Part shown: positions 30,700-41,373 of the stretch, in pieces
Numbering within the stretch: position 1 is the stretch's first letter
How the letters are laid out: every line of letters begins with the position of its first letter
Assembly: GCF_902830275.1 (NCBI RefSeq)
Contig: NZ_CADESW010000001.1
Span: 248,001 to 312,000 of the forward strand
Direction: 5' to 3'
DNA: 64,000 bases
DNA from: Burkholderia stagnalis
Lineage (GTDB): Bacteria; Pseudomonadota; Gammaproteobacteria; Burkholderiales; Burkholderiaceae
Program-made: the position numbers and the translations under genes
Notes under the pieces: generated by a model
The model's input: the letters and a program-made list of their open reading frames with translations, nothing else
What the model was told of the DNA's origin: nothing
The model's database searches: none

Positions 30700-31545
30700 T
30701 TACTGGGTCAACCCGGCTTCGCGCACTTTCGCGATCGCGGCGGACGCCGCCGCGCGATCCGCGAACGGCCCTGCACGCAATTGCGTGGCCATGCTGCCGT
30801 CGGCCTGCTTGCGATGTTCGACATATGCGGGCACGCCCGCCGATTTCAATTTGGTGGCCCACGACCGCGCCGTCGCGTCGTCCTTGAACGACCCGAGCTG
30901 CACCGCGAACCGCGCGCCGGCCGGCGACGACGGTGTCGCGGCATCGCCGTCCGAACCGGCCGCATCGGCGTTCGCGACGGCAGCCGGCGCCGGCTTCGGC
31001 GCTGCCGGCTTCGCGGCGGGCGCAGCCGGCTTCGGCGCGGGTTTCGGCGCCACGCTGGCGGTGGTGGTCGGGGTATCGGGCTTCGCCGCCGGCTTGGCGG
31101 CTTCCTTGGCGGGTTCCTTCGCGGCAGGCACGGCCGCGGCGATCGCCGTGTCGGATGCGGGCGGCTCGTCGTGCGCGACGCCGGCCTGCACGTCGGATGC
31201 GTCTTCGTCGCTGCGCTGCGCGGCGGCCTGGTGCGCGGGGCGGTTCGGGATGTCGATCGAGATGTCGTCGGTCACCGGCTTCGGGTGCGAGTCGAGCACC
31301 ATCGGCAGCACGATGACGGCGGCCACCACGAGCGCGATCGCGCCGACGAGGCGGCGGCGCGCGCGTTGCTTTTCTGGAAGGGTCGGATCGAGGAGCAGCG
31401 CGTCCGATTCCGGACGCTCGGTGCGGCGCGAGCGGCGCTCGACGCGTTCAGTGCGCTCGCTACGCACGTTCCGGGAGGCCCCGGTACGACCGCCGCGCCG
31501 GGTGGGCGCGTCGTCGTCTTTCTTGCCGAACGAGAAAATTCCCAT
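30700..31545 (-). CDS. SPOR-domain protein (DedD-like)
   Basis: A 281-residue bitopic inner membrane protein. Order of parts: a basic cytoplasmic N-terminus, one transmembrane helix near residues 67-85 (LVGAIALVVAAVIVLPMVL), and a long Ala/Pro/Lys-rich periplasmic linker (about 100-200). A C-terminal SPOR domain (about 205-281) includes FAVQLGSFKDDATARSWATKL and GPFADRAAASAAIAKVREAG. SPOR domains bind denuded septal peptidoglycan, so a division role like E. coli DedD is likely. The folC-dedD-cvpA-purF order matches gamma-proteobacteria. Confidence 0.9.
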   Translation of the reverse strand: MGIFSFGKKDDDAPTRRGGRTGASRNVRSERTERVERRSRRTERPESDALLLDPTLPEKQRARRRLVGAIALVVAAVIVLPMVLDSHPKPVTDDISIDIPNRPAHQAAAQRSDEDASDVQAGVAHDEPPASDTAIAAAVPAAKEPAKEAAKPAAKPDTPTTTASVAPKPAPKPAAPAAKPAAPKPAPAAVANADAAGSDGDAATPSSPAGARFAVQLGSFKDDATARSWATKLKSAGVPAYVEHRKQADGSMATQLRAGPFADRAAASAAIAKVREAGLTQ

Positions 31546-31574
31546 GAATGGCTGAGTCCGAAACTGCCCGTCAG

Positions 31575-32885
31575 TCAGTGTTGCTGCGATTTACGATAGG
31601 CCATCACGCCAGCTACCGTATGGAAACTGCCGAAAACCACGATTCTATCATTCTCCGATGCTCTTTTTAGTGCATCGCGAAACGCATCGGCCGGCGACGT
31701 GTAGCGCGTGACGCTCGAATCCGCGCCATCCTCGACGCCCGCGTGGCGCAGCGCGGCTTCCAGCTGCTCGGCGCTCGCCGCGCGCGGCAGCGGCAGATCG
31801 GTCACGCACCAGTGGTCGATCTCGCCCTTCAGGTGCTGCAGCACGCCGTCGATGTCCTTGTCGTGCATCGCGCCGAACACCGCGTATGTGTACGGAAAGA
31901 AGCCCATGTTGCCGAGATTCTGCGCGAGCACGGCCGCCGCGTGCGGGTTGTGCGCGACGTCGAGCACGATCGCCGGCTTGCCGGGCAGCACCTGGAAGCG
32001 GCCCGGCAGCTCGACGTTCGCGAGCCCGAGCCGGATGTCCTGCGCGGACACCGGCAGCACCGCGCGCAGCGACTCGAGCGCGGCGAGCGCGGCCGACGCA
32101 TTGATCAGCTGGTTTGCGCCGCGCAGCGCCGGGTACGCGAGCGCCGGATAGCGCTTGTCGCGGCCGAGGTAGCTCCACTGCTGGCGTTCCGCGCCCGGCT
32201 GCGCCTCGTAGCGGAAATCGCGGCCGACGAGCCACAGGTCCGCGCCGATCGCTTCCGCATGGTCGACCAGCGTCTGCGGCGCGGCCGGGTCGCCGCAGAT
32301 CGCCGGCTTGCCCGGACGGAAGATCCCGGCCTTCTCGAACGCGATCTGCTCGCGCGTGTCGCCGAGGTATTCGGTGTGGTCGATGTCGATGCTGGTGACG
32401 ATCGCGCAGTCGGTGTCGATGATGTTGACCGCGTCGAGCCGGCCGCCGAGGCCGACTTCGAGGATCACCGCGTCGAGCCCGCGCGACGCGAACAGGTGCA
32501 GGATCGCGAGCGTCGTGAATTCGAAGTACGTGAGCGATACCGGCTCGGGCAGCGACGTGCGCGCCGCCTCGACCGCCTCGAAGTGCGGCAGCAGTTCGTC
32601 ATCGGTGACCGTCTGGCCGTTCACCCGCGCCCGCTCGTTGAATTCGAGCAGGTGCGGCGACGTGTGGCAGCCGACCTTGTAGCCGGCCCGCACGAGGATC
32701 GTCTCGAGGAATGCGCAGGTCGAACCCTTGCCGTTGGTGCCGCCGACGGTGATCACCGGGCACGCGAATTCGAGCCCGAGGGCTGCCTTGACCTGGCCGA
32801 TGCGGGCCAGGCCCATGTCGATGCCGACCGGGTGCGCGCGTTCGAGATGCGAAAGCCACGCGTCGAGAGTGGGAAAAGTGCTCAT
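31575..32885 (-). CDS. folC: Bifunctional dihydrofolate synthase/folylpolyglutamate synthase
   Basis: A 436-residue Mur-ligase-family enzyme adding glutamate to dihydropteroate and tetrahydrofolate. The ATP loop is GTNGKGSTCAFLE near residues 50-62, followed by SPHLLEFNERARVNG and the Mg site region LEVGLGGRLDAVN. The C-terminal domain includes VLDVAHNPHAAAVLA and VFGAMHDKDIDGVL. It lies after accD behind an intrinsic terminator and 29 nt before the SPOR gene, the accD-folC-dedD order known from many proteobacteria. Confidence 0.95.
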   Translation of the reverse strand: MSTFPTLDAWLSHLERAHPVGIDMGLARIGQVKAALGLEFACPVITVGGTNGKGSTCAFLETILVRAGYKVGCHTSPHLLEFNERARVNGQTVTDDELLPHFEAVEAARTSLPEPVSLTYFEFTTLAILHLFASRGLDAVILEVGLGGRLDAVNIIDTDCAIVTSIDIDHTEYLGDTREQIAFEKAGIFRPGKPAICGDPAAPQTLVDHAEAIGADLWLVGRDFRYEAQPGAERQQWSYLGRDKRYPALAYPALRGANQLINASAALAALESLRAVLPVSAQDIRLGLANVELPGRFQVLPGKPAIVLDVAHNPHAAAVLAQNLGNMGFFPYTYAVFGAMHDKDIDGVLQHLKGEIDHWCVTDLPLPRAASAEQLEAALRHAGVEDGADSSVTRYTSPADAFRDALKRASENDRIVVFGSFHTVAGVMAYRKSQQH

Positions 32886-32920
32886 CGGGTCTGAACGTGA
32901 TTCGGTACCGCCACTACGCC

Positions 32921-32966
32921 AAAAAACGAAGCGCGCCGCCTGGCCGACGAGCCAGGCGACGCGCGC
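32921..32966 (-). terminator. Intrinsic terminator between accD and folC
   Basis: On the minus strand a 14-bp GC-rich stem (GCGCGTCGCCTGGC with GCCAGGCGGCGCGC, one mismatch) closed by a six-base loop is followed by TTCG and six T. It lies 27 nt after the accD stop, 36 nt before the folC start. Confidence 0.86.
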
Positions 32967-32992
32967 GGTTCAAAGTCCTGCGCCTGCGCCGG

Positions 32993-33865
32993 TCAGGCCA
33001 GCGCGTCGGCCGGCTGGCGCTGCAGCAGCGCGAGCAGTTGCGCGATCTCGTCGCGCATCTTGCGGCGGTCGACGATCATGTCGATCGCGCCCGTCTTCAG
33101 CAGGAATTCCGCGCGCTGGAAGCCTTCCGGCAGCTTCTCGCGCACCGTCTGCTCGATCACGCGCGGGCCGGCGAAGCCGATCAGCGCCTTCGGCTCGGCG
33201 ATCACGACGTCGCCGAGGAACGCGAAGCTCGCCGACACGCCGCCCATCGTCGGGTCGGTCAGCACCGAGATGAACGGCAGCTTCGCTTCGGCGAGCTTGG
33301 TCAGCATCGCGGTGGTCTTCGCCATCTGCATCAGCGACAGCAGGCTTTCCTGCATCCGCGCGCCGCCCGAAGCGGTGACGCAGATGAACGGCACGTGCTG
33401 CTCGAGCGCATTCTGCGCGCCGCGCGCGAAGCGTTCGCCGACGACCGAGCCCATCGAGCCGCCCATGAACGAGAACTCGAAGCACGCGGCGACGACCGGC
33501 AGCGTGTGGATCGCACCGCCCATCACGACCATCGCGTCGGTCTCGCCCGTCTCGTCGATCGCTTCCTTCAGACGATCGGGATACTTGCGGCTGTCCTTGA
33601 ACTTCAGCGTGTCGACCGGCACGATCTCCTGGCCGATCTCATAGCGGCCTTCCGGATCGAGCAGCCCGTCGAGGCGCTCGCGCGCACCGATCCGCATGTG
33701 GTGATCGCATTTCGGGCACACGTGCAGGTTCGCCTCCACGTCGTTGCGATACAGCACGGCCTCGCAGGACGGGCACTTGATCCACAGGCCTTCCGGAATG
33801 CCCTTGCGGCTTTTCGGATCGGTCTGCTTGATCTTCGGCGGCAACAGTTTGTCGAGCCAGCTCAT
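32993..33865 (-). CDS. accD: Acetyl-CoA carboxylase carboxyltransferase subunit beta
   Basis: A 290-residue subunit transferring CO2 from biotin to acetyl-CoA for fatty acid synthesis. The zinc ribbon is formed by C31, C34, C50 and C53 (CPSC and CPKC). The carboxyltransferase core has [21 protein letters not shown]-like sequence (here [13 protein letters not shown]) and [21 protein letters not shown] precedes the ATG by about 9 nt. It follows trpA, as in many proteobacteria. Confidence 0.97.
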   Translation of the reverse strand: MSWLDKLLPPKIKQTDPKSRKGIPEGLWIKCPSCEAVLYRNDVEANLHVCPKCDHHMRIGARERLDGLLDPEGRYEIGQEIVPVDTLKFKDSRKYPDRLKEAIDETGETDAMVVMGGAIHTLPVVAACFEFSFMGGSMGSVVGERFARGAQNALEQHVPFICVTASGGARMQESLLSLMQMAKTTAMLTKLAEAKLPFISVLTDPTMGGVSASFAFLGDVVIAEPKALIGFAGPRVIEQTVREKLPEGFQRAEFLLKTGAIDMIVDRRKMRDEIAQLLALLQRQPADALA

Positions 33866-33889
33866 CGTATGGTTTCCTGTTCCGTGACA

Positions 33890-33912
33890 GGCAGGGCGAT
33901 GCGCGCCCTGCC
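33890..33912 (-). other. RNA hairpin between trpA and accD
   Basis: A perfect 9-bp inverted repeat (GGCAGGGCG/CGCCCTGCC, loop of 5) occupies the 63-nt trpA-accD gap. No T-run follows, so it is not a standard terminator. A role in mRNA processing or stability is possible. Confidence 0.55.
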
Positions 33913-33928
33913 CGCTTTCCTATGTTGT

Positions 33929-34744
33929 TTATGCGGCCGTCTTGCCCGCGCCGTCCAGCGCGGCGCGCAACTCGGCCATGAACGCCTTCAGTTCGGCGAC
34001 GGCGCCTTCCGGCGCGGCGCTCTCGAGGAGCTGCACCAGACGGCTGCCGATCACGACGGCATCCGACACTTCGGCCACCGCGCGCGCCGTCTGGGCGTCG
34101 CGAATGCCGAAGCCGACGCCTACCGGAACCGGCACTCGCGACTTGATGGCCGGGATTTTACCCGCAATGCTCGAAACATCCAGATTTCCGGCGCCGGTCA
34201 CCCCTTTGAGCGACACGTAATACACGTAGCCGCTCGCGATCTTGCCGACTTCCGCGATGCGTTCGTCGGTCGACGTCGGCGCGAGCAGGAAGATCGGATC
34301 GATCTGCGCGGCGCGCATCTTCTCGGCGAACACCGCCGCTTCCTCGGGCGGGTAGTCGACGACGAGCACGCCGTCGACGCCGGCCGCCTTCGCTTCGGCG
34401 GCGAACGTGTCGACGCCCATCCGCTCGATCGGGTTCGCATAGCCCATCAGCACGACGGGCGTCTTCTGGTCGCGCTCGCGAAAGCGCTTCACGTCGGCGA
34501 GCACGCGCTTCATCGTGACGCCGCGCGCGAGCGCCCGCTCGGACGAGCGCTGGATCACGGGGCCGTCGGCCATCGGGTCGGAGAACGGCACGCCGAGCTC
34601 GATCACGTCCGCGCCGCCTTCGGCGAGCGCGTGCATGAAGTCGACGGTTTTCGCCGGGTCCGGATCGCCGGCGGTGATGAACGGGATCAGGCCCTTTCGG
34701 CCTTGTTCGGCGAGCGCGGCAAAGGTCTGCTGGATACGGGACAT
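33929..34744 (-). CDS. trpA: Tryptophan synthase alpha subunit
   Basis: A 271-residue TIM-barrel lyase that cleaves indole-3-glycerol phosphate. The catalytic residues are E49 and D60 in [30 protein letters not shown]-like phosphate-binding sequence is present near 210-225. The ATG at 34744 has GAGGA 8 nt upstream. It is separated from trpB by a DNA methyltransferase gene, an arrangement found across Burkholderia. Confidence 0.97.
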   Translation of the reverse strand: MSRIQQTFAALAEQGRKGLIPFITAGDPDPAKTVDFMHALAEGGADVIELGVPFSDPMADGPVIQRSSERALARGVTMKRVLADVKRFRERDQKTPVVLMGYANPIERMGVDTFAAEAKAAGVDGVLVVDYPPEEAAVFAEKMRAAQIDPIFLLAPTSTDERIAEVGKIASGYVYYVSLKGVTGAGNLDVSSIAGKIPAIKSRVPVPVGVGFGIRDAQTARAVAEVSDAVVIGSRLVQLLESAAPEGAVAELKAFMAELRAALDGAGKTAA

Positions 34745-34785
34745 GACAATTTTCCTCGATTCGTTCGGCGAAGCGGCGGCGCGAC

Positions 34786-35637
34786 TCACGCGCACGCCGG
34801 CGCAGCGAGCGCGGCAACGCGCTCGTGCGCGATCGCGCAATAACTTTCGTTGATCTCGTAGCCGACGAAGTCGCGCCCCTGCCGTGCGCAGGCCACCGCG
34901 GTCGTGCCGCTGCCCATGAACGGGTCGAGCACGCGGCCGCCCGGCGGGCAGCTTGCGAGCACCATCCGCTCGATGATTTCCAGCGGCTTCTGGGTCGGAT
35001 GATCGACGCGCTCCGCGTGCTGCCGGTGCAGGCGCGAGACCGACCAGACGTCCTTCGGGTTGTAGCCCATCTCCAGCCACTTGCTGCCTTCGAACAGCTT
35101 GCGCGAGCGGGCCTTCTTCGTATCGGCGTCGTACGGGATGCGGACCGGATCGAGATCGAAGTAATACGCCTTGGACACCGCGAAAAAGCCGATGTTGTCG
35201 TGCACCGACGTGAAGCGGCGCGTCGTGCCGCCCATGCTCGGCACGCGCCGGTCCCAGATGATCTCGTTGACCATCGTGAGCTTCGTCTTCAGGAAGCTGA
35301 AGATCTCCGGTGCGTACTGCCACGTGCAGAAGATGTACATCGACCCGCTCGGCTTGAGCTTCGGAATCGCGAGCTCGAGCCACTCGCGCGTCCACGCGAG
35401 AAACGCGTCGCCCGAGCGCTTGTCCGAGTCGTTGCCGTAGTCCTTGCCGAGGCCGTACGGCGGATCGGCGACGATCAGGTCGATCGACGCGTCCGGCAAA
35501 CGGGCGGCTTCGGTCATGAAATCGCGGTTGTGCAATTCGATGCCGGCGGGCAGCGCGCGCGCCTCGGCAACGGCGGCTTGCACCGCCTCCGCCTCGCTCG
35601 CGGCGCCGCCCGCCGGCTGTTCGATCAGGTCACGCAT
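34786..35637 (-). CDS. Orphan beta-class DNA adenine-N6 (or cytosine-N4) methyltransferase
   Basis: A 283-residue DNA methyltransferase. The catalytic motif IV is DPPYGLG (near residues 58-64) and the SAM-binding motif I is DPFMGSGTT near the C-terminus, an order defining the beta class (CcrM-like). HPTQKP is the usual segment before motif I. No restriction gene adjoins it, so it is an orphan. It sits between trpB (9 nt gap) and trpA. A methyltransferase in this trp location in B. cenocepacia (BCAM0992) has been reported to methylate CACAG and affect motility and biofilm; I assign the homology by position and motifs only. The start codon lacks a clear ribosome binding site. Confidence 0.88.
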   Translation of the reverse strand: MRDLIEQPAGGAASEAEAVQAAVAEARALPAGIELHNRDFMTEAARLPDASIDLIVADPPYGLGKDYGNDSDKRSGDAFLAWTREWLELAIPKLKPSGSMYIFCTWQYAPEIFSFLKTKLTMVNEIIWDRRVPSMGGTTRRFTSVHDNIGFFAVSKAYYFDLDPVRIPYDADTKKARSRKLFEGSKWLEMGYNPKDVWSVSRLHRQHAERVDHPTQKPLEIIERMVLASCPPGGRVLDPFMGSGTTAVACARQGRDFVGYEINESYCAIAHERVAALAAPACA

Positions 35638-35646
35638 CGGTCGGGG

Positions 35647-36840
35647 TCAGAGCGTAATGCCCGATCGCTCGGCGACCGTGTGCATGTCCTTGTCGCCCCG
35701 GCCCGACAGGTTGACGAGCAGGATCTTGTCCTTCGGCAGCGTCGGTGCGAGCTTCACGCCATACGCGATCGCGTGGCTCGATTCGAGCGCCGGGATGATC
35801 CCTTCGATCCGGCAGCAGTCGTGGAACGCCTTCAGCGCTTCCTCGTCGGTGATGCCGACGTACTGCGCGCGGCCGCTGTCCTTCAGCCATGCGTGCTCGG
35901 GGCCGACGCCCGGATAGTCGAGGCCCGCCGACACCGAATGCGTCTCGATGATCTGGCCGTCGTCGTCCTGCAGCAGGTAGGTGCGGTTGCCGTGCAGCAC
36001 GCCGGGGCTGCCGGCGATCAGCGAGGCCGCGTGATGGCCCGTGTCCAGGCCGTCGCCGGCCGCCTCGACGCCGATCAGCTGCACGGACGCGTCGTCGATG
36101 TACGGATAGAAGATGCCCATCGCGTTCGAGCCGCCGCCGACGCAGGCGATCACCGCATCCGGCTGCCGGCCCGCGAGTTCCGGCATCTGCACCTTGCACT
36201 CGTCGCCGATCACGCGCTGGAAATCGCGCACCATCATCGGGTACGGGTGCGGGCCCGCGACCGTGCCGATGATGTAGAACGTGTTCTCGATGTTCGTGAC
36301 CCAGTCGCGCATCGCTTCGTTGAGCGCGTCCTTCAGCGTGCGCGAACCCGATTCGACCGGCACGACCGTCGCGCCGAGCAGCTTCATCCGGTACACGTTC
36401 GCGGCCTGGCGGCGCACGTCCTCGGCGCCCATGTAGACGACGCACTCCATCCCGAAGCGCGCGCAGATCGTCGCGGTCGCGACGCCGTGCTGGCCGGCGC
36501 CCGTCTCGGCGATCACGCGCTTCTTGCCCATCCGCTTCGCGAGCAGCGCCTGGCCGATCACGTTGTTGATCTTGTGTGCGCCGGTGTGGTTCAGGTCTTC
36601 GCGCTTCAGGTAGATCTGCGCGCCGCCCAGCGTGTCGCTCCAGCGCTGCGCGTGGTAGATCGGCGACGGACGGCCGACGAAATGCTTCAGCTCGCGCTCG
36701 AATTCGGCGACGAAGTCGGGATCGTTCTGGAATTTCGCATACGCCGCGCGCAGTTCGTCCAGCGCGTGAATCAGCGTCTCGGCGACGAACACGCCGCCAT
36801 ACGGGCCGAAATGGCCGCGATCATCAGGAAGGTTGTACAT
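35647..36840 (-). CDS. trpB: Tryptophan synthase beta subunit
   Basis: A 397-residue PLP enzyme that joins indole and serine. The Schiff-base lysine is K90 in HTGAHKINN, and the phosphate cup is GGGSNAMG near residues 236-243. The N-terminus [15 protein letters not shown] is typical. The ATG at 36840 is chosen over an upstream in-frame ATG because the family starts here and GAGAG precedes it. Gene order is trpF-trpB-methyltransferase-trpA on the minus strand. Confidence 0.97.
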   Translation of the reverse strand: MYNLPDDRGHFGPYGGVFVAETLIHALDELRAAYAKFQNDPDFVAEFERELKHFVGRPSPIYHAQRWSDTLGGAQIYLKREDLNHTGAHKINNVIGQALLAKRMGKKRVIAETGAGQHGVATATICARFGMECVVYMGAEDVRRQAANVYRMKLLGATVVPVESGSRTLKDALNEAMRDWVTNIENTFYIIGTVAGPHPYPMMVRDFQRVIGDECKVQMPELAGRQPDAVIACVGGGSNAMGIFYPYIDDASVQLIGVEAAGDGLDTGHHAASLIAGSPGVLHGNRTYLLQDDDGQIIETHSVSAGLDYPGVGPEHAWLKDSGRAQYVGITDEEALKAFHDCCRIEGIIPALESSHAIAYGVKLAPTLPKDKILLVNLSGRGDKDMHTVAERSGITL

Positions 36841-36897
36841 GGTGTCACTCTCGATCGGTCGGTGCGCGCCCCGCTTGCGGCGCTGCACCGGCTTGCA

Positions 36898-37590
36898 TCA
36901 CTTGGCGTCCGCTTCGCGCACCGCGCGCACGAACGCCGCCATCCGGGCGTGATCCTTCACGCCCTTCGCGCCCTCCACTTCGATGCCACTGGAGACATCG
37001 ACCGCGAACGGACGCAACTGGCGAATCGCATCACCGACGTTTTGCGCGTTCAAGCCACCACTCAAAACGGCCCGACGCGCGAGCTCTGCGGGAATAAGTG
37101 ACCAATCGAAGACCTTGCCGCTGCCGCCGTAGTCCGGCACGAGGGTGTCGAACAGGAGGCCGCGCGCTTTCGAATAATGAAGAGCCGATTCTACCAAATC
37201 GGCCGATTGCGTCGAGGGGCCGACGCGCACCGCCCGCAGCCACGGCAGCCGGGCCGCGCGGCCCAGCGCGTCGCATTGTTCAGGCGTTTCGTCGCCGTGG
37301 AACTGCAGCAGCGTGAGCGGCACGTCACGCACCACCGCCTCGATCTCGGCGGCACTCGCGTTTACGAACAGGCCGACGACCGACACGAACGGCGGCGCGA
37401 GGCGCGCCAGCTCGGCCGCCTGCGCGATCGTGACCGCGCGCGGGCTCTTGGGGTAGAACACGAGGCCGATCGCGTCGGCGCCGAGCGCCGCCGCATGCAG
37501 CACGTCCTCGGGGCGCGACAGGCCGCACAGCTTGATGCGCGTGCGCGGCGGCACGGCGGCGGGATCGGGTGGGAGCGCGTGGTCGGTCAT
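36898..37590 (-). CDS. trpF: Phosphoribosylanthranilate isomerase
   Basis: A 230-residue TIM-barrel isomerase of tryptophan synthesis. The catalytic Cys is C22 in IKLCGLSR, and the general acid Asp is in [14 protein letters not shown]. Phosphate-binding [12 protein letters not shown] and VDVSSGIE sit near the C-terminus. The start ATG overlaps the truA stop as ATGA. The N-terminus before TRIKLCGL is about 17 residues longer than in minimal homologues. Confidence 0.96.
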   Translation of the reverse strand: MTDHALPPDPAAVPPRTRIKLCGLSRPEDVLHAAALGADAIGLVFYPKSPRAVTIAQAAELARLAPPFVSVVGLFVNASAAEIEAVVRDVPLTLLQFHGDETPEQCDALGRAARLPWLRAVRVGPSTQSADLVESALHYSKARGLLFDTLVPDYGGSGKVFDWSLIPAELARRAVLSGGLNAQNVGDAIRQLRPFAVDVSSGIEVEGAKGVKDHARMAAFVRAVREADAK

Positions 37591-38402
37591 GGTTGTGGAT
37601 CCAGATCAGCCCAGACGCCGCTCCACGGCACGCTGCCGAGCTGCGCGGGCGGGACGGCGAATTCCGCAGGATAGCCGACATGGGCAAGATACAGCCCGTC
37701 GGCCATGAAGGTCGGCGCCGCGCGGTTGCGGTCGCGGCCGGCGAGCACCTCCGCGAGCCACTCGGCCGGATAGCGGCCGCGCCCGACCGCGACGAGGCAG
37801 CCCATCAGGTTGCGCACCATGTGGTGCAGGAACGCGTTGGCGCGGAACCGGAAATGAAGGAAGTGGCCCACGCGCCGGATGTCGATCTGGTACAGGTGCT
37901 TGACCGGCGTCTTCGACTGGCATTCCGACGAACGGAACGACGAGAAGTCATGCTCGCCGATCAGGCACGCCGCGGCCTCGCGCATCGCGTCGTCATCGAG
38001 CGGCGTGTGGATCCAGCCGGCGCGGCTGTCGAGCATCGGCGAACGGACCGGATGCACGTACAGCGCGTAGTAATAGGTGCGCTCGAACGCCGAGAAGCGC
38101 GCGTGGAACGCGTCCGGCATCGGCTTCGCCCATTGCACCCCGACCGTCGGCGGCAGGAACGCGTTGGTGCCGCGCACCCATGAAAAATCCGCGCGGTCCA
38201 GCTCGGTATCGAAGTGCACGACCTGCCCGAGCCCATGCACACCGGTGTCGGTGCGCCCCGCCACCGTCGTATGCAGCGGCGTCTGCGCGAACTCCGCCAG
38301 CGCGCGCTCGAGCGCGTCCTGCACGGTCTTGCCGTGCGGCTGCGACTGCCAGCCGCAAAACGCCGCGCCGTCGTATTGGATGCCGAGCGCGATCCGCATC
38401 AC
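37587..38402 (-). CDS. truA: tRNA pseudouridine(38-40) synthase
   Basis: A 271-residue enzyme modifying U38-40 in tRNA anticodon arms. The catalytic aspartate is D52 in [14 protein letters not shown], and the N-terminal [14 protein letters not shown] is diagnostic. It overlaps fimV (upstream) and trpF (downstream) by 4 nt each, so fimV-truA-trpF are translationally coupled, as in Pseudomonas. Confidence 0.97.
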   Translation of the reverse strand: MMRIALGIQYDGAAFCGWQSQPHGKTVQDALERALAEFAQTPLHTTVAGRTDTGVHGLGQVVHFDTELDRADFSWVRGTNAFLPPTVGVQWAKPMPDAFHARFSAFERTYYYALYVHPVRSPMLDSRAGWIHTPLDDDAMREAAACLIGEHDFSSFRSSECQSKTPVKHLYQIDIRRVGHFLHFRFRANAFLHHMVRNLMGCLVAVGRGRYPAEWLAEVLAGRDRNRAAPTFMADGLYLAHVGYPAEFAVPPAQLGSVPWSGVWADLDPQP

Positions 38403-40405
38403 GCCTCGGCCGCCAGTTTCGCGAGTAGCGCGCGCGCATCGTCGCGCGTCGCCGCGTCGTTCGCGTCGACGACTTCCTGCAGCAGCGTGCGCGCGCCGGC
38501 GACGTCGCCCAGTTCGACGTATTCGCTCGCGAGGTCGAGCTTGTTGCGCGCGATGCGCGCCAGCTCGTCGGGTGTGAGCGCCGGCAGCGCCGCGCCGGGC
38601 GCGGACGGCAGGTCGAGATCGAAATCGAGCTTCAGCGCGCCGAATTGCGCGCCGCCAAGCGGTGCAAACGCGGGGGCCGACGACGTCGCGCCCGAACGGC
38701 CGTGCAGGAATGCGCCGTCATCCCACTCCAGCGCGTCGTCCTGTTCGGCAAGATGTTCCGGGGTCGGATCCGCGGCACCGATAGGCGGGCGCGGGGCGGC
38801 TTGACCGTTAGTTGCGACTTGCTCATCGGCAGACAGCGCTGCCGTCGTGGCCGTGTCGTGCGCCGCCGGCGTCGATTCGTCGAGCACGCGCGGCGGCAGC
38901 GGCATGTCGAGGCTGCCGAGCGCGGTGATCGCGCTCTGCATGATCGCGTGCTGCGTGTCTGCTGCCGACTGTATCGCAGGCACCGTATCGACCGGCTCGT
39001 CAGCGGTCTTGTCCACATTGGCGGCAGCGTCCGGCGCGTCGTGCACATGCGCCGCAGGTTCCGCTTGCTCGGGCTCGACGGACACCGGCACAACCGGCAC
39101 GTCGGGATGCACGTGCGCCTCGGCGGCCTCGGTCTCTGCCGCCGCCGCGGTCGCCGCCGCCAAATGCACGTCGGCCGCCGCATCGCGCGACACCGGCGTC
39201 TCGGGCTGGATCGGCAGTTCCTGTACCGGGGACGGCGTCACGTCGTCACTGCCGGCAGCGCCGGTTGCGGCGCCGGCGGCTGCCTCGTCGCGACGTGCGT
39301 TGCGGCGCTTGCGCCACAAGAAACCGGCGACCAGCACCACCGCCGCACCGGCCGCGGAAGCCACACGCCAGTCGAGCTGCCCTGCCGCTCCCGCCTGCGT
39401 CGGCGCCGGCGTCACGGCGGGACGCGCGGGCGCCGTCTGCGGCTGCGCCGCACTCGACGCGACGCCGCTTGCCGCGGCCGCATCGGCATTCGACGCCGCG
39501 GCGGATGCGCTTGCGTCGTTCGCGGCCGCACGCGGCGCGGAAGGCGCAGGCGCGTTGCCCGCGCCGGCCGTCGCGCCCGGCTTGCCGATGCCGTGCTTCT
39601 GCAGTTCCATCAGCACGCGATTCTTCAGCGCGAGCAACTGCTGCAGGCTGGACGGACGCGGTTGCGACGCGGCGGCGGCCGGCGCCGCATTCGGAGCGGC
39701 ATTCGGGCCGGCGGCCATGCTGCCCTGCGCGGACGGCACCGTCGCCTCGCTGGCGGATGACGGCGCGGACTGAATCGCGCCGCTCCACACGTGCGGGCCG
39801 CTGCTCGCGCCGGCCGCCGGCGACGCCGGCTGGACGGCCGGTGCGGATGCACCGTGAGCCGCGGACGCACCGACGGCGGCCGACGCGCCTGCCGCCGTCG
39901 CCGCATGTGCGTCGCTCGGCTGCACTGCGTGGGCGGCAGACGCTGCGGAGGTCGCCAGCGCCGCCGACGCGGGATGCGCCGCCGAACCGGGGTGCGCGGC
40001 CGAAGCCGCGGCGGCCGATGCAGGCGCCGCCCCGGAAGCCGCCACAGCGCCGGATGCGACCGCCGCACCCGTCGCATCGAGCGCCGGCAGCGTCAGCGTC
40101 GCGCCGACCTTCAGCCGGCTGGGATCGCGCTTCATGAACGCCTGCGGATTCGCGTCGAACAGCGCGCGGCCCGCGCGCGCCAGCACGCCCGGATCGCTCG
40201 ACTGCGTGGCCGCCTTGGCAAGATCGTTGAGGGACTGGCCCGGCTGGACCGTCACGGTGAGCGGCGCGGCCGCGCCGGCTTCGGCCGCCGCGGCGTCGCC
40301 TGCGGCCCAGGTCGAGGCGGCCGCGCCGAGTGCGAGGACCGCCAGCGCGCCGCACACGGCGCGCGACAAGCGAGATTGACGCGGAAACATGGAAATTCGG
40401 GACAT
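38399..40405 (-). CDS. fimV: FimV-like LysM peptidoglycan-binding protein
   Basis: A 668-residue inner-membrane protein. It has a signal/anchor at residues 12-35, a LysM-like domain ([16 protein letters not shown] through [10 protein letters not shown], about 45-105), and a very long Ala/Ser/Pro-rich periplasmic region. One transmembrane helix ([17 protein letters not shown]) is followed by RKRRNARR, then an acidic cytoplasmic tail. The extreme C-terminus ([23 protein letters not shown]) is the conserved FimV TPR-like motif. FimV organises polar type IV pili and chemosensory proteins. The ATG at 40405 is preferred to one at 40483 because the signal sequence begins there; the ribosome binding site is weak. 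Confidence 0.88.
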   Translation of the reverse strand: MSRISMFPRQSRLSRAVCGALAVLALGAAASTWAAGDAAAAEAGAAAPLTVTVQPGQSLNDLAKAATQSSDPGVLARAGRALFDANPQAFMKRDPSRLKVGATLTLPALDATGAAVASGAVAASGAAPASAAAASAAHPGSAAHPASAALATSAASAAHAVQPSDAHAATAAGASAAVGASAAHGASAPAVQPASPAAGASSGPHVWSGAIQSAPSSASEATVPSAQGSMAAGPNAAPNAAPAAAASQPRPSSLQQLLALKNRVLMELQKHGIGKPGATAGAGNAPAPSAPRAAANDASASAAASNADAAAASGVASSAAQPQTAPARPAVTPAPTQAGAAGQLDWRVASAAGAAVVLVAGFLWRKRRNARRDEAAAGAATGAAGSDDVTPSPVQELPIQPETPVSRDAAADVHLAAATAAAAETEAAEAHVHPDVPVVPVSVEPEQAEPAAHVHDAPDAAANVDKTADEPVDTVPAIQSAADTQHAIMQSAITALGSLDMPLPPRVLDESTPAAHDTATTAALSADEQVATNGQAAPRPPIGAADPTPEHLAEQDDALEWDDGAFLHGRSGATSSAPAFAPLGGAQFGALKLDFDLDLPSAPGAALPALTPDELARIARNKLDLASEYVELGDVAGARTLLQEVVDANDAATRDDARALLAKLAAEA

Positions 40406-41373
40406 CGTTGGCTCTATCGCCACGCTGGCGCGCGGCTCGGATTCGCGTTTGGAAGCGTCAAAAAAGTCGCCGCAGAAATGCAAAAGCGCCGCGCAGAACG
40501 CGACGCTTTCCGCTGGTCTGCGCGTCGTAACCGCGTAGTTTACTTCACGCGCCCGGATTCGGGCCGAATTCGTCCCCGGTTGACGCGCATCGGGCCGTGC
40601 GCCCGCGACGTTTCAGGGAGCCCGACGCACCGGCGGCACAACCTGGGCCGCCTTGCCTGCCATGCCATCGTCAGATCCGCCGCGCCCTGAATGACTCACA
40701 AACACACGCCCACCAAGTACAACAATTTCGTAGATCAACCTCCCGCCGAGAACGATTCCATCCGCCTTTGCTCCGCAGCGCATCCTCTCCTCGTGCCAAA
40801 GGAATCGATGCAAGAAAGCCCCGGCCATGAAACGGTTCGGGGCTTTCACGTTTTTGCGCCGGGCATGTCGCGCGGCCGGCGTCGTATCGCGCGCACCGGG
40901 CCTGCCCCAAACCGCCAGCACAAAATCTGTAGTCCGAGAATAAAACACCATCGCCACCATCAATAATTCGCCGCGCTTGCCGTTAATAAAATCACGGCCG
41001 AAAATTCAAATAAATCCCGCGCCGCGCAACGAATCACATTCCAATTATTTCCAATCGATCGATCAGAAGGCAATTCCCGCCTCTAATCGGAGAATTGACC
41101 ATTCATCCTACGAAACACCCCGCCCAGCAAGGCTTACAAGCCCATCATCGCGCCCGGATTCCTTCAAAAAAACGACCTTTCGTTTGCAATTCGCCCACAT
41201 TACACAAATTTACACAAATCCCCGAACGACCAACATTACGATCTGTTTCAAATAAAAATCAGCGCAATCCGACCATGACCGATCAGTCGGACTGACGCCA
41301 CGACAAATCAAGGGAGTATTACCGCGCAGTCGCACGACTGCATTTATTTACCAGCTCGTTACGGGGACCGAAC
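40406..41373 (+). other. Long AT-rich intergenic region between fimV and flgE
   Basis: Nearly 970 nt without a convincing gene. The fimV promoter must lie at its left end. A free-standing terminator-like hairpin lies at 40814-40855. From about 40920 to 41280 the base composition is clearly AT-rich and open frames have no protein-like pattern. This may be regulatory or relic DNA; the flgE leader is at the right end. Confidence 0.5.
40814..40855 (+). terminator. Orphan terminator-like hairpin
   Basis: GAAAGCCCCG (40814-40823) pairs perfectly with CGGGGCTTTC (40838-40847), followed by ACG and five T. No plus-strand gene lies upstream within reach, so it may end a small RNA or an unannotated short transcript. 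Confidence 0.6.
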
